Shown here: in pieces, positions 28,081-36,953 of the stretch
Position numbering within the stretch: the first letter of the stretch is position 1
Layout: every line of letters starts with the position of its first letter
Assembly (NCBI RefSeq): GCF_000302595.1
Contig: NZ_JH947126.1
Coordinates: 897,223 to 961,222 of the forward strand
Direction: 5' to 3'
Origin: Pedobacter arcticus A12
GTDB taxonomy: Bacteria; Bacteroidota; Bacteroidia; Sphingobacteriales; Sphingobacteriaceae
DNA length: 64,000 bases
Translations under genes and position numbers: made by a program
The notes under the pieces: generated by a model
What the model was told of the DNA's origin: nothing
What the model saw: only the letters and a program-made list of their open reading frames with translations
Database searches by the model: none

Positions 28081-29084
28081 TAGTTATTTTTGATGATGAA
28101 TTTTAAAATATGTCTGTCATCGGGCATTGAGGGTTGAGAAGGCCAAAATTCGGAATTTGTAAATTCTGTCGTATTTAAAAGGTCTTCCACTAACTCCTTT
28201 ATGCCAAAACCGGCTGGCTTACCCTCGTTATCTGAAAAAGAAGCAATTTCTCGAACAGTTATATTGAAACCTTTGGCTAATGTTTGCAAAGTAGATAAAT
28301 GCTCTACAACTGATGCAGTTTTGTCAGAATGTGTGACAACAATTGTGACGTCTGGCATTTTTCCACCTAAATACTCTACAATCCGTTTTATAACAAGTGA
28401 AGCTCGGTGTACAACTTGCTGCCTTTTTTTCAACACAGAGAGTTCTTCCGCATTTAATGTTAACCAAATTCTATCGGCAGCTTTCAAAAACTCTAACCTA
28501 TCTACTCTATTGGTTTCCAATAATGAAGTTGTCCATTCTCCTGGCAAATCTGTTAAAAGCAAGTCCATCGCTGTGTTATCAATCGATCTTTGTAGGCGTA
28601 GATGGAGGTATCCAGCTATCCTTTCATCTTGAAGTTTAGTGTGAGCAGTTAATTGGTCAGGAAGTTGACCTTGATTCCATCTCCTTGCACCTCTACTTAT
28701 TTCTTCAAATGCCATTATTGATTTTGAGTCTAAAAATTGAAAGCCTTCAAGTTTACTGTGTGCTAGTAGCAAATAAAGACTGACTAGACTTGCGGTCTTT
28801 CCAGTTCCTGGTACTCCAAGAATGCCAATAACTTTGCAATATCGGTTACGTGTTAATTTTTGAGTATCATTAGTTGTTAATGTTAAACTTGAAGAAAATC
28901 TCTCCATCTCTTCTGGAGCAGAAAGTACAATTTTTCCTAGCTTGATTTCTTCAATCGGTAAATCGGCAATCGATTCTAAACGTTGAGGGCAAGTTAAAGC
29001 ATCATTATTAAAAACACATTGCCCTGTTTGAGAGAAGGTGCAGTTCGCCTTTTTACAAATTTTCTCAAGTTCACCAGCTATCAT
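28080..29084 (-). CDS. TRAFAC-like GTPase, double-GTPase system partner 2, with N-terminal cysteine cluster
   Basis: 334 aa. The first 33 residues hold four cysteines (C10, C15, C23, C32), a likely metal-binding knuckle. Walker A is GVPGTGKT (90-97), G3 is LLTDLPGEW and the G4-like motif is VVTHSDKT. This resembles the DO-GTPase2 family. The gene overlaps its upstream neighbour by four bases (ATGA) and its downstream neighbour by one. Two different GTPases encoded back to back suggest a heterodimer whose nucleotide state controls the effector; that is inference from gene order and from the family. Confidence 0.75.
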   Translation of the reverse strand: MIAGELEKICKKANCTFSQTGQCVFNNDALTCPQRLESIADLPIEEIKLGKIVLSAPEEMERFSSSLTLTTNDTQKLTRNRYCKVIGILGVPGTGKTASLVSLYLLLAHSKLEGFQFLDSKSIMAFEEISRGARRWNQGQLPDQLTAHTKLQDERIAGYLHLRLQRSIDNTAMDLLLTDLPGEWTTSLLETNRVDRLEFLKAADRIWLTLNAEELSVLKKRQQVVHRASLVIKRIVEYLGGKMPDVTIVVTHSDKTASVVEHLSTLQTLAKGFNITVREIASFSDNEGKPAGFGIKELVEDLLNTTEFTNSEFWPSQPSMPDDRHILKFIIKNN

Positions 29085-30103
29085 TCCGCAAAATTATTAA
29101 TATTCGTCAATGAGAATTCTACTAACAAACGGGCTGCCCACTCGTGAAGTGTTCTTTTTGTGGCAAGTCCAGGAACTTTATCCTTGCTAATTATCAATGA
29201 ACTAATTGGGAAAATCTTAGGAAATGTGGTAATTTCGTTTTTAGTAAGAGCAGAAATAATTTTATCAATTTGTGCTTCTAGTTGCTCTCTAATCTCAGTA
29301 CCATTCAGTTCAGTATTTAATTCGCAATTTCTGCAAGCAATGTATGTATGGGCTTTTGATGGAAAGCGCTTCAATAAATTACCAATTTCTAAACTGCTAA
29401 TTACAGATGATTGAACTGGATTTAAAGTAGACAATTGTTGGTCGAGTATGTCACTCCAACCTCCTAACACCCACCATAGAACATCTATTTCTTCCCTATC
29501 TAGGTAAGCGTTAAAACGGAAAGCGTCAACAAGCTTGCCATAAGATGCTTCAGTTCCACTTACTACAGATGCAAAAGTGTTTTCGGTAAGGACAATTTGT
29601 GAACGTAGTTTTGTCTCTTTGCGTTCACGTGAGGTGAGTGAAATGTCAGTAGCTATTTTAGTTGCAACAGCAATAAGTTCTTTCCGAAGTGTTTCTAACT
29701 TTTCCTTTCCCTTCAGTGGTTGCGCAAAAGATAACGCATTCCAAAAGGCAACAGCCATAATGAAATCAGGTGTTGGCTTCTGCCCAAATGATTTAGTCTT
29801 TTCTAAATACTGCGCCGTTGCTAACAGGGTACATGTAAGCAGTTGTAGAGATTCTTCTTCAGGAACAAAGGCGGCACTGCTTTTTTTCAAAGCTGGAACG
29901 GATACAGCATTTACAAAATCATTCGGCTTGTCAGGGGTTTCTAAAGCATCCAGTAGACCATTAATGAATTCATATATGTCCGATATATTAGTTTTTTTCT
30001 TAATTACAGCTTCAATTGCATTTATAGCAGTAATTCTTTTTGAGACGTATTCATCGGTTGGGTTAGTAATGAAAATTCTAATATGTTTTGCAATATCTAC
30101 CAT
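29081..30103 (-). CDS. All-helical GTPase-system protein (GASH-like)
   Basis: 340 aa, no signal peptide, no membrane helix, no catalytic motif. The predicted structure is helical throughout; recognisable stretches are VPEEESLQLLTCTLLATAQY, EIDVLWWVLGGWSDIL and the C-terminal TKRTLHEWAARLLVEF. The placement, directly upstream of a double-GTPase pair, fits the GTPase-associated system helical domain (GASH), and I assign it on this basis and on the general pattern, without a diagnostic motif. It may bridge effector and GTPases. It starts 4 bp after the metallophosphoesterase gene ends. Confidence 0.6.
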   Translation of the reverse strand: MVDIAKHIRIFITNPTDEYVSKRITAINAIEAVIKKKTNISDIYEFINGLLDALETPDKPNDFVNAVSVPALKKSSAAFVPEEESLQLLTCTLLATAQYLEKTKSFGQKPTPDFIMAVAFWNALSFAQPLKGKEKLETLRKELIAVATKIATDISLTSRERKETKLRSQIVLTENTFASVVSGTEASYGKLVDAFRFNAYLDREEIDVLWWVLGGWSDILDQQLSTLNPVQSSVISSLEIGNLLKRFPSKAHTYIACRNCELNTELNGTEIREQLEAQIDKIISALTKNEITTFPKIFPISSLIISKDKVPGLATKRTLHEWAARLLVEFSLTNINNFAE

Positions 30104-30107
30104 AGTT

Positions 30108-31430
30108 TTAAGCTTTATTTAAGATTTCGTTAATTTTTTCGTGTATCATTTGCAGTTTTCCATCACTGACTAGTTTGTCAAAAATCATTCGCTCAAGAGA
30201 ATGTGTCAATCTATCCGATTGGGTTGCTGGAATTGCATTAAGTTCGGTTAAGACAATTAATCTTTCAGAGCTTGATAAATCTCTAAAATACTTTAGCAAT
30301 ACTAATTGAAATTCTTTTTCTTCCAAAACACCTCCTGTTTTATTAACCACGGAGAATTCCATAGTCGACGTTTCAAATACATTTGATTTTTCGCGTTCTT
30401 CATTTAAATTCGGTTGGGAAACCACATTTAACGGTAGTTTTTTAAAGTTTGGACAATTCAAAACATAGGTTTGTACTCCATCAGAAAAATTTATTTTATC
30501 GGCAGTAAAATGTTTTTTATCGTTATCCCAACACCGCCCGTGTATCTTAATAACGAGCGAATCGGTTTCTTCCTGCCAACTTAATTCCAAAATATTGTAA
30601 CTAAAATTAAATCCTGTCTCAGGCGCAGGAGGTACTGCTGCACCTGAAGCTAACATTAATAGATTGCCATTATCTTCAACGGGAAGAGATTCATGAGATG
30701 GAGTATGCTCATGTCCAGATATAAATACTCTAGCTCTTGCTTTTATATATTTACTTGCGTCATCCGAATCCTGTAACCAGTGTAATGGATGGTGTGCAAT
30801 AACTATTGTCTCAAGTCCCGGTTCATTCGGAATCACTCTTTGCCTTTTTCCCAAAATCAACCCACCTTCTTCAATTTCGCTTCTAGAACAAATCAAAGCT
30901 GTGTTCATACCTAGGAATTTTAATCTTCTATCTGGTGCAATTTCAACAATTCGATGTTTGGTTAATTTACCGTCAGTGTCTAATGGACAATCATATCCTT
31001 CCGCGAATTCTCGATAGGATTCAAACTGTTTGTAAAGAAAATCTCTGTCGGCTTCTTTTTCCAAATATTTATCTAGTGCGTCGTCACCATTTGAAATAAT
31101 GTCGTCAATGATATTTTGGGTTATTGGAGTTATTTTTTCTCGATCTACATCGTGATTTCCAGGAACGACTTGGACTGCTGTGAGTGGGCATCCAACAGCG
31201 GCGGTTAACCTATCAAGCCACTTACCAGCAATATCATATTCGTTATTTTTACCTGCATAAGCAATGTCTCCAGAAATAATTATACCAGTGGCTTTGTTAG
31301 TTTCAAAATTGCCAACATAGTCATGAGCGTCAGTCAATAATTGCTCCTTAACGTCATCATGAGTATAGACGTCGCCACCTTTCTCTTGACCAAAATGTAT
31401 ATCAGATAAATGAATGTAAATTAATGACAT
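30108..31430 (-). CDS. Calcineurin-like metallophosphoesterase with a C-terminal helical adaptor, likely effector
   Basis: 440 aa from the Met at 31430 (MSLIYIHLSDIHFGQ); an upstream in-frame Met at 31463 is less like the family start. All metal-binding motifs are present: DIH (10-12), SGDIAY, PGNHDVD, IAHHPLHW and SGHEHTP, so the enzyme should be active on phosphodiesters or phosphomonoesters. A linker follows, then a helical C-terminal domain (about 360-440; EKEFQLVLLKYFRDLSSSER) resembling the small effector-associated adaptor domains of conflict systems. As first gene of the operon it probably carries the toxic or signalling activity controlled by the GTPases. Substrate (nucleic acid, nucleotide or other) is unknown. 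Confidence 0.8.
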   Translation of the reverse strand: MSLIYIHLSDIHFGQEKGGDVYTHDDVKEQLLTDAHDYVGNFETNKATGIIISGDIAYAGKNNEYDIAGKWLDRLTAAVGCPLTAVQVVPGNHDVDREKITPITQNIIDDIISNGDDALDKYLEKEADRDFLYKQFESYREFAEGYDCPLDTDGKLTKHRIVEIAPDRRLKFLGMNTALICSRSEIEEGGLILGKRQRVIPNEPGLETIVIAHHPLHWLQDSDDASKYIKARARVFISGHEHTPSHESLPVEDNGNLLMLASGAAVPPAPETGFNFSYNILELSWQEETDSLVIKIHGRCWDNDKKHFTADKINFSDGVQTYVLNCPNFKKLPLNVVSQPNLNEEREKSNVFETSTMEFSVVNKTGGVLEEKEFQLVLLKYFRDLSSSERLIVLTELNAIPATQSDRLTHSLERMIFDKLVSDGKLQMIHEKINEILNKA

Positions 31431-31548
31431 TGAATTATAAGTTAAATACCTAATAATCAACAATGAAAATTGATATTAAGTGGGCATTATTAAATTTAAA
31501 CATAGCGAATATAAGTAATTTAGCTTCGAAAGCTAGATAAGACATTAT

Positions 31549-31647
31549 CTAAATCAAGTTAACCTTAACAACTTCCTTTCCCTGATATTTGTCCAGTAAT
31601 TCACTGGTAATTTCAGCTCCCTCATTTCTGAACTCGGATGAATTTTG
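31549..31647 (-). pseudogene. Degenerate protein tail between operons
   Basis: A 32-residue frame reads NSSEFRNEGAEITSELLDKY then QGKEVVKVNLI and a stop. A stop codon precedes it directly, and coding-like sequence (ILKDFDKIHP) continues upstream only in another frame. It looks like the frameshifted end of a lost gene; family not recognised. Confidence 0.3.
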
Positions 31648-31734
31648 TCAAAATCTTTTAATATTGCTTTGAGATATTAGCTCAAGAGCTTTACTCTTAG
31701 CGGAGCACTGTGCCCTGTTCGTTGGTCATCATAG

Positions 31735-32685
31735 CTACACTATTAGTCCTAATTGTTTTCCTATATCATGGTATAATTTTGCCAATGGTCTTTTGTGCAG
31801 TTCTTTTTCCGAGACATAATTACCCATAATCATCCTGTCAATTTCATTATCACTGAATTTTAAACCTTTCTTTTTATATTGTCTTAAATATTTACGGTAA
31901 TTTTCTACATATTTTGACTTACTTAGAATAATCAGTTCCACTACGTGATCCCTGTGTTTATCATACAGCTCCTGAAGTTTGAACATTTTAAGATTACCGT
32001 TTATTTTTTTAGAAAAGGAAAGTGTTATGCTTTCGGGGTCAGTAAGGGTATTAAGAACATTCCCTGTTTTAAGTTCATATCGAAATATAAAGTCTGAGTG
32101 TTTTATTTCATAGGGATTGCGTACACCGAAAGCTCTAGGGTCATTCTGGTTTTTTGTATCTAACCCATTACAGACCTGACAACTAGGAATAAGATTGTAA
32201 TAGGATACGCCAAGAAATGGATATTTGCTTTTTGGCATAAAGTGATCAATTTCAGGCTTTATTTTATTCTTTTTCTCGAGAGAAAAGGTGTAAGTACGGT
32301 TGCAGTAAGCGCAGGTATCCATTCCGATTCTTTCGATGAATTCGAGTTTTTTGAAGCTTTCATGGTCATAACTGCTTTTAATAAATAGGTTGTACAAAAC
32401 CCTATTGGCATCAGATGTGCTGTCCAGAATATTCGGAATCCTTGTTCGCAGTTTCTTAATGATACTGCGGAACTTTTCAGGTCTAGCTGTTATAAGTTCT
32501 TTAAGGTTGGCCTCTGTCTGAAGGTTTTTTAAATACACCAATAGCACATTGTCAACCGAATACTTTACTTTATTAATGGTGACCTTTCGGGACTTAATAA
32601 TATTTCTTAATCTTGCCTGCAGCTGATCGCTCAATGCCAGATAGTGCTGTTCAGCATTATTGTCAGCGTAAGATATATTAATCAT
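31735..32685 (-). CDS. HNH endonuclease, Septu PtuB-like
   Basis: 316 aa. The HNH/zinc core lies at about 125-173: CAYC (C125, C128), PEIDHFMPKSKYPFLGVSYY with D147 and H148, N164, and CQVCN (C169, C172, N173). Together these give the two zinc-holding pairs and the H-N-N catalytic set. The gene starts inside the end of the ATPase gene (8-bp overlap), so the two form one unit. ATPase plus HNH nuclease is the layout of the Septu antiphage system (PtuA/PtuB), in which the ATPase controls the nuclease. The assignment is by architecture; overall similarity to characterised PtuB cannot be judged here. Confidence 0.8.
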   Translation of the reverse strand: MINISYADNNAEQHYLALSDQLQARLRNIIKSRKVTINKVKYSVDNVLLVYLKNLQTEANLKELITARPEKFRSIIKKLRTRIPNILDSTSDANRVLYNLFIKSSYDHESFKKLEFIERIGMDTCAYCNRTYTFSLEKKNKIKPEIDHFMPKSKYPFLGVSYYNLIPSCQVCNGLDTKNQNDPRAFGVRNPYEIKHSDFIFRYELKTGNVLNTLTDPESITLSFSKKINGNLKMFKLQELYDKHRDHVVELIILSKSKYVENYRKYLRQYKKKGLKFSDNEIDRMIMGNYVSEKELHKRPLAKLYHDIGKQLGLIV

Positions 32686-34603
32686 TTTTAAGCCTCCTTA
32701 ATTCTTCTTCGAGCTCAAAGATCCTATTTTCTTTGGAAAATTTTGAATGAAATAAATCCAGAACCTTCATACGGATGAACGGTTCACCAATAATTTCGAT
32801 TATGCTTAACAGCTTGTCTTTGTCTTTCTTAAGCGCATCCTTATCCAGTTTATTTATTTCGCCAATGAGTTTGTTAATGATTCCGTGAGAAAAAGAGCCA
32901 ATAGTTCCTTCTTTTAGGAAGAAGCTATTTGCCAGTAAATCATGAATGTTTCCTCCGAATGTTTTCGGACATTTCGATTTTTCTAACATATTTCCATTAT
33001 CTGTGAGGAAGAGAATGTTTGAATCTGGAATATCAGTGAGCACAAATGGAGAATGGGTAAGAAAACAAATGTTTATACCCCGAATTTTCTTTAGTCCAAG
33101 ATTTTTGATTCCGCTGAGAATAGTTGAGACGTACTTTCTCTGCATTTCAGGGTGAGCATATAGTTCGACCTCTTCTAAAAAAATATTTACATTTCTGTAG
33201 GCTGTTCTTTTTGAGGTATTTGAATAAACCGATTCAATATTTAGCAGGTGGTATAATAGTGAATTGGTTGAGTAGGTAAGTTGCTTTTCTCCAGAACTTA
33301 ATGAACTGAAAGGGATAGTCTTTTTTCCACGAGTAGTTTTAAGGAAGATCTCAACTTCAAAAACTGGTGGAGGTACCAGGTCTATAGTTTCAATTTTTTT
33401 CTTGCGATTTTCATTTACCCCGAATATTTTTTTATCAAGATCTGTTAAATCTAGATCTTGATCTTCATATCCGAAATGTTCCTCATTTAGAAAGTTTATC
33501 GTTTGACGAAGCTTCAGTGTGATATGACTCGGTTCTTTTAGTAAATTACTAATCCATTTATCCTGTTTAGTTGAATCAAATTTTTTGCCTTTTTCGAAAA
33601 ACACAAGCTCCCTCTTAAAGTATTTGATCGCTATGCGGACTGTTTTATAGATTAGGTAATCATAAACTTCTTTGTATTTTGCCTTAGGATTTTCATCATA
33701 TGCGAACCCGTAAATTACCGCAAGCCTTTTTAGAAAAGTGACTTTCGCGTCTTCTGTGAAAATATCCCTGACAGCAACTTTTACATCTACCGATTCCATT
33801 TTCCCGTCTGGGCCTTTTCTTTCCTCGGTGGTACTATAGATTGGAATTCCCTCAATTCCAATCCTTTTTTTAAGCTTGATAAATTCAACCTCAGCACCGT
33901 CGGAGAGTTTCCTTATATCTTTGTTCTTATTCTGCATCGCAAGTGCTAGATTGGCAATAAGACGTGATTTTATTAAATGCTTTTCATTATCAATCGCAAT
34001 GTCATTTGATTCCCTAAAGGGATTAAGTACTAAGGGTGTTTGGTATCCATCATTTTTATGAAAAACCCCGCTTAGCCAGTCGCCCTCACTCGCAAAATCT
34101 CCCGAATTATATGCATAATGAGAATAATTGACTGCAATGGTGTAGAAGAAATTACGAAGATCAAAATTCTCAACAGATTCATTGATCTTCTTCGTGTCTT
34201 TATTCTTTTTATAAAAGTTTATCACTCTTCCTTTAAGACGACATTTATAAAATTCACCGTCAGTCTCAAAATAAAGATCAAGATTCACCTTGGCAATAAA
34301 GAAGAGCCTATGGTCAGACTTCATATGCAAAAAGGCAATATTATTAATAGCCCTCATTATAAGTTCAATCAAACTGCTCTTTCCAGAACCATTTTTCCCG
34401 ACAATTGCAGAAATGTTTACGGTAAGTTGCTCGGAGATTTTTTCACTAAAAAAAAAGTCTTGGACTAACTCTCGCTCAAAAGTTAGATTATCGTGGGAAT
34501 CAATTTCATATTCAGTGTAAAACCTATAAAGGTTATTACTTTTTAATACCTTAAGGAAATTTGGATCACAACCCCTAAGTGGTCGGACGGCAATAATTTT
34601 CAT
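32678..34603 (-). CDS. AAA/ABC-type ATPase, Septu PtuA-like
   Basis: 641 aa from the Met at 34603 (MKIIAVRPLRGCDPNF); a longer start at 34672 is possible but adds an implausible hydrophobic lead. Walker A GKNGSGKS (about 69-76), an ABC-like signature FSSLSSGEKQLTYS near 435 and Walker B IFLEEVELYAHPE near 474 followed by FLTHSPFVLTDIP make a complete SMC/Rad50-like ATPase of the AAA_15/AAA_21 kind. With the overlapping HNH gene it matches Septu-type defence. The related OLD-type nucleases carry a Toprim domain instead, which I do not see. Confidence 0.82.
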   Translation of the reverse strand: MKIIAVRPLRGCDPNFLKVLKSNNLYRFYTEYEIDSHDNLTFERELVQDFFFSEKISEQLTVNISAIVGKNGSGKSSLIELIMRAINNIAFLHMKSDHRLFFIAKVNLDLYFETDGEFYKCRLKGRVINFYKKNKDTKKINESVENFDLRNFFYTIAVNYSHYAYNSGDFASEGDWLSGVFHKNDGYQTPLVLNPFRESNDIAIDNEKHLIKSRLIANLALAMQNKNKDIRKLSDGAEVEFIKLKKRIGIEGIPIYSTTEERKGPDGKMESVDVKVAVRDIFTEDAKVTFLKRLAVIYGFAYDENPKAKYKEVYDYLIYKTVRIAIKYFKRELVFFEKGKKFDSTKQDKWISNLLKEPSHITLKLRQTINFLNEEHFGYEDQDLDLTDLDKKIFGVNENRKKKIETIDLVPPPVFEVEIFLKTTRGKKTIPFSSLSSGEKQLTYSTNSLLYHLLNIESVYSNTSKRTAYRNVNIFLEEVELYAHPEMQRKYVSTILSGIKNLGLKKIRGINICFLTHSPFVLTDIPDSNILFLTDNGNMLEKSKCPKTFGGNIHDLLANSFFLKEGTIGSFSHGIINKLIGEINKLDKDALKKDKDKLLSIIEIIGEPFIRMKVLDLFHSKFSKENRIFELEEELRRLKND

Positions 34604-34855
34604 TGGAAAGTGATAATTGAAAATTTTTAATTTTATGATTAAGAATCCGAAAAATACGTATAAAAATTCCAATATTTCTTTTTACTTGTCCGCTTTTCAG
34701 ACAATTTTCGTTTATGCATATAAGTATGGGCTTTTTTGTAAGAACTGCCGGTTTGTTAGGTTCTTCCTTTTGGTTTCGTTGCTTAGGGTTAAGCTATTCA
34801 CATTAGCCAGTTCCGCTTTTTTGGCTGTAATATTTTTTCCTCAATTAGTTAAAGA

Positions 34856-35648
34856 ATGAAGACTGCAGATTTATATAGCAGGGTAAGTACAGATGAACAG
34901 GCCGACACGGGATATTCATGAAGAGAAAATCAGGAGCGCTTAATAAATATTAACGGGTTTGCAATTCATAAAGTAATATATGAAGATCATTCTGTTAAAA
35001 CTTTCTTCGTCCATCCTGGATTAAGCTGCTAGTCGAACTGAGAAAGACCAAAGGAAAGCCAAGCGTTGTTTTACCAATGGGATCGTTTCAGCCGAAATGC
35101 AGGTAATGCCTATGAATTGATTAATACCTTAAGAAGTCTTGGAGTTGAACCTCAGGCTGTAGAACAACCCTTAGAACTTTCTGCACCTGAAAATAAAATC
35201 ATGCTTGCTTCTTATCTGGCAGCACTGGAAGTGGGAGATGATTGGAGAACATTGAATACTTTCAATGGTATGCGAAGAGCAAAAAAAGAAAGCTGGTGGA
35301 TGAGTACTGCGCCATTAGGTTATATTAATATAACTTCAGAGCACAAGGTGAAAAGTATATTAAACCTAAAAGTCGGAAGCGGAGTTAATGAAATTGGTGT
35401 TCCTTGAAATCGCTAACGGGGTTTATGCTCTAGACCAAATCAGGAAAATGGCTAATAAGAAGGGGAATCCCTGTCGTTTAATTAAAAACCCAATTTGTTG
35501 CGGTAAAATTGTCGTAACTGCATATAAAGATCTAAAATATGCAGATCGGCAACATGAACCAATAAGTCTTTTTTATGATGTACAGGATGTTCTAAGTGGC
35601 AAGAAACCTAAGAATTTAGTCGATCGATCCCGGAAAATTGGGTTTTGA
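34856..35648 (+). pseudogene. Serine recombinase/resolvase pseudogene
   Basis: Starts MKTADLYSRVSTDEQADTGY with the catalytic serine in YSRVST, then an in-frame TGA, then QERLINI, NGFAIHKVIYEDHSVKTF, a frameshift into RPSWIKLLVELRKTKGKPS, another into WDRFSRNAGNAYELINTLRS and LGVEPQAVEQPLELSAPENK, a further shift, and a recombinase-domain part (IANGVYALDQIRKMANKKGN, VQDVLSGKKPKN). Everything matches a large serine recombinase of Bacteroidota in order, but it is broken in at least four places and lacks the C-terminal zinc ribbon. It is the only substantial plus-strand gene of element A, a trace of an earlier element. Confidence 0.88.
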
Positions 35649-36007
35649 GGAAATGCGATATAGAACTCTTCAGACCAATGTTTTTACTTATGCTATCCTT
35701 TTGATTAACAGTAATTAGAAGGCATAAAAAAAGGAAGTCCTGATTTTCAGAACCTTTCCCTTATGCTAGCTCGTAGGTTAATCGAACACCTTTTTATTTC
35801 TGCTACATATCAATAGTTTGCAAAGATTATTTCTTTAACTAACCAAATGGCTCATTGATATTTTGATAGTATTAACTTTATAAATTCTTGGAAAACACTG
35901 AACGGACGCACGGAGTGAAGGTTTTCCTGTGCGCAGGCAAAAGCGGGTGAAGGAAAAGTGGAGTTTACGGAACGAATGACAGAACCGGCTTCTGCCGATG
36001 GGGTATT
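35649..36007 (-). other. Non-coding region with the conserved structured block behind relaxase copy 2
   Basis: 35649-35887 shows no gene. 35888-36007 is the counterpart of 22560-22697: it contains GGAAAAC ... GTTTTCC (about 35890-35926), the CCTG-TGCG-CAGG hairpin and CGGC-AGAA-GCCG (minus strand). It may be an untranslated 3' RNA structure, a terminator or part of a transfer site. Confidence 0.45.
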
Positions 36008-36952
36008 TTACGACTGATGAGAGCGGTATTTTTTCTTCTTCTTTTTACTTTGATAAAACTCCTTCTGTTCCATTTCCGGCTCAACTTTCAACAAGCTTTC
36101 CAATAAACCCTCCTGTGAATTGGTTTTGAAAAAATCGCTGAAAAACGCTGGGTTTCTTTCCATAGAAATTTCTTTAGCCAGTTTAAAGGCAAGTGATTTT
36201 GCGTTGGGGTTGATTGCAATTCCTTTTGTTAGAACATCTAGCTTTTCTTTCTGCTGTAAACTTCCATTCTTTTGGATCATCGCATAACTTGCGGTTTCTT
36301 TGAACGCCCGAGTAAAACTGAATGTTTTATCAAACAATTCTTCACCGCATTGTTTGAAAGCAACACGGTTAAACTGACCCAGTTTCTGCGAATGATTTTC
36401 GTTTTTTCCTCTGGAAGTGTTCATCGGGCTGAGCTTGATCTTATCGGTAATATCTTTTCGGCTAACGATGATCTGGATGTGCATCTGCTCGCCGTCTTTC
36501 TTTTCACCGCGTATGCGCTCTCCGTTCTTTACTTCTCTATCCGTATGATTGAAATACCTAAAATTCTCCAACTTCCCAAACCAAAGCAGATCGCGGTTGC
36601 TTTCTACTCCGGGACGTTTAAAGTTTTTGGCATATTCATCCATTACTTTTTCTGCATATTTCTTCAGCTCGGCTTTTGCACCTTGCACTCCAAATTTATC
36701 CAATAAATGCCGAATCTCTTTTTGACTGGGACTGATGTTGACCAAGAAAAATTTGGCATCTGCTTTACCGAGTTTAGAAACATTGTTGTCCAATGCTCTC
36801 CTGACTTCATAAGCTTCCGTGGTTTGCTGTTGAGAACTGAACCAATTTTCAGGAGCATCTTTCAGCTCTTTTCTGTTTTCCTTTTCCAGATATTGCACCA
36901 AGCTACCGCTACTTCCCTTGTTGCTTCCCTGTGTCGTGATGTTGATGTGCAT
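36008..36952 (-). CDS. DUF5712-type mobilization relaxase (MobB/BfmC-like role)
   Basis: 314 aa. The N-terminus MHINITTQGSNKGSSGSLVQ and the segments NISPSQKEIRHLLDKFG, RPGVESNRDLLWFGKLENFR and MHIQIIVSRKDITDKI are characteristic of the DUF5712 family found in Bacteroidota mobile elements. The HIQIIVSR strand with a histidine may be the metal-binding strand of a relaxase; the assignment as nicking enzyme rests on that and on context. The basic C-terminus ends KKKKKYRSHQS. It starts one base after the stop of the BfmA-like gene, so the two are coupled. Its product would nick oriT for transfer by a helper conjugative element, since no transfer apparatus is encoded here. Confidence 0.72.
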   Translation of the reverse strand: MHINITTQGSNKGSSGSLVQYLEKENRKELKDAPENWFSSQQQTTEAYEVRRALDNNVSKLGKADAKFFLVNISPSQKEIRHLLDKFGVQGAKAELKKYAEKVMDEYAKNFKRPGVESNRDLLWFGKLENFRYFNHTDREVKNGERIRGEKKDGEQMHIQIIVSRKDITDKIKLSPMNTSRGKNENHSQKLGQFNRVAFKQCGEELFDKTFSFTRAFKETASYAMIQKNGSLQQKEKLDVLTKGIAINPNAKSLAFKLAKEISMERNPAFFSDFFKTNSQEGLLESLLKVEPEMEQKEFYQSKKKKKKYRSHQS

Positions 36953-36953
36953 A

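Noticed and set aside
32678-34603. OLD-family nuclease
   Set aside because: The protein has the ATPase parts but no visible Toprim motif; the overlapping HNH gene supports a Septu-like pair instead.
34617-34859. 80-codon plus-strand frame before the serine-recombinase pseudogene
   Set aside because: Hydrophobic and aromatic-rich like translated AT-rich DNA; it lies in the promoter region of the Septu-like ATPase gene.
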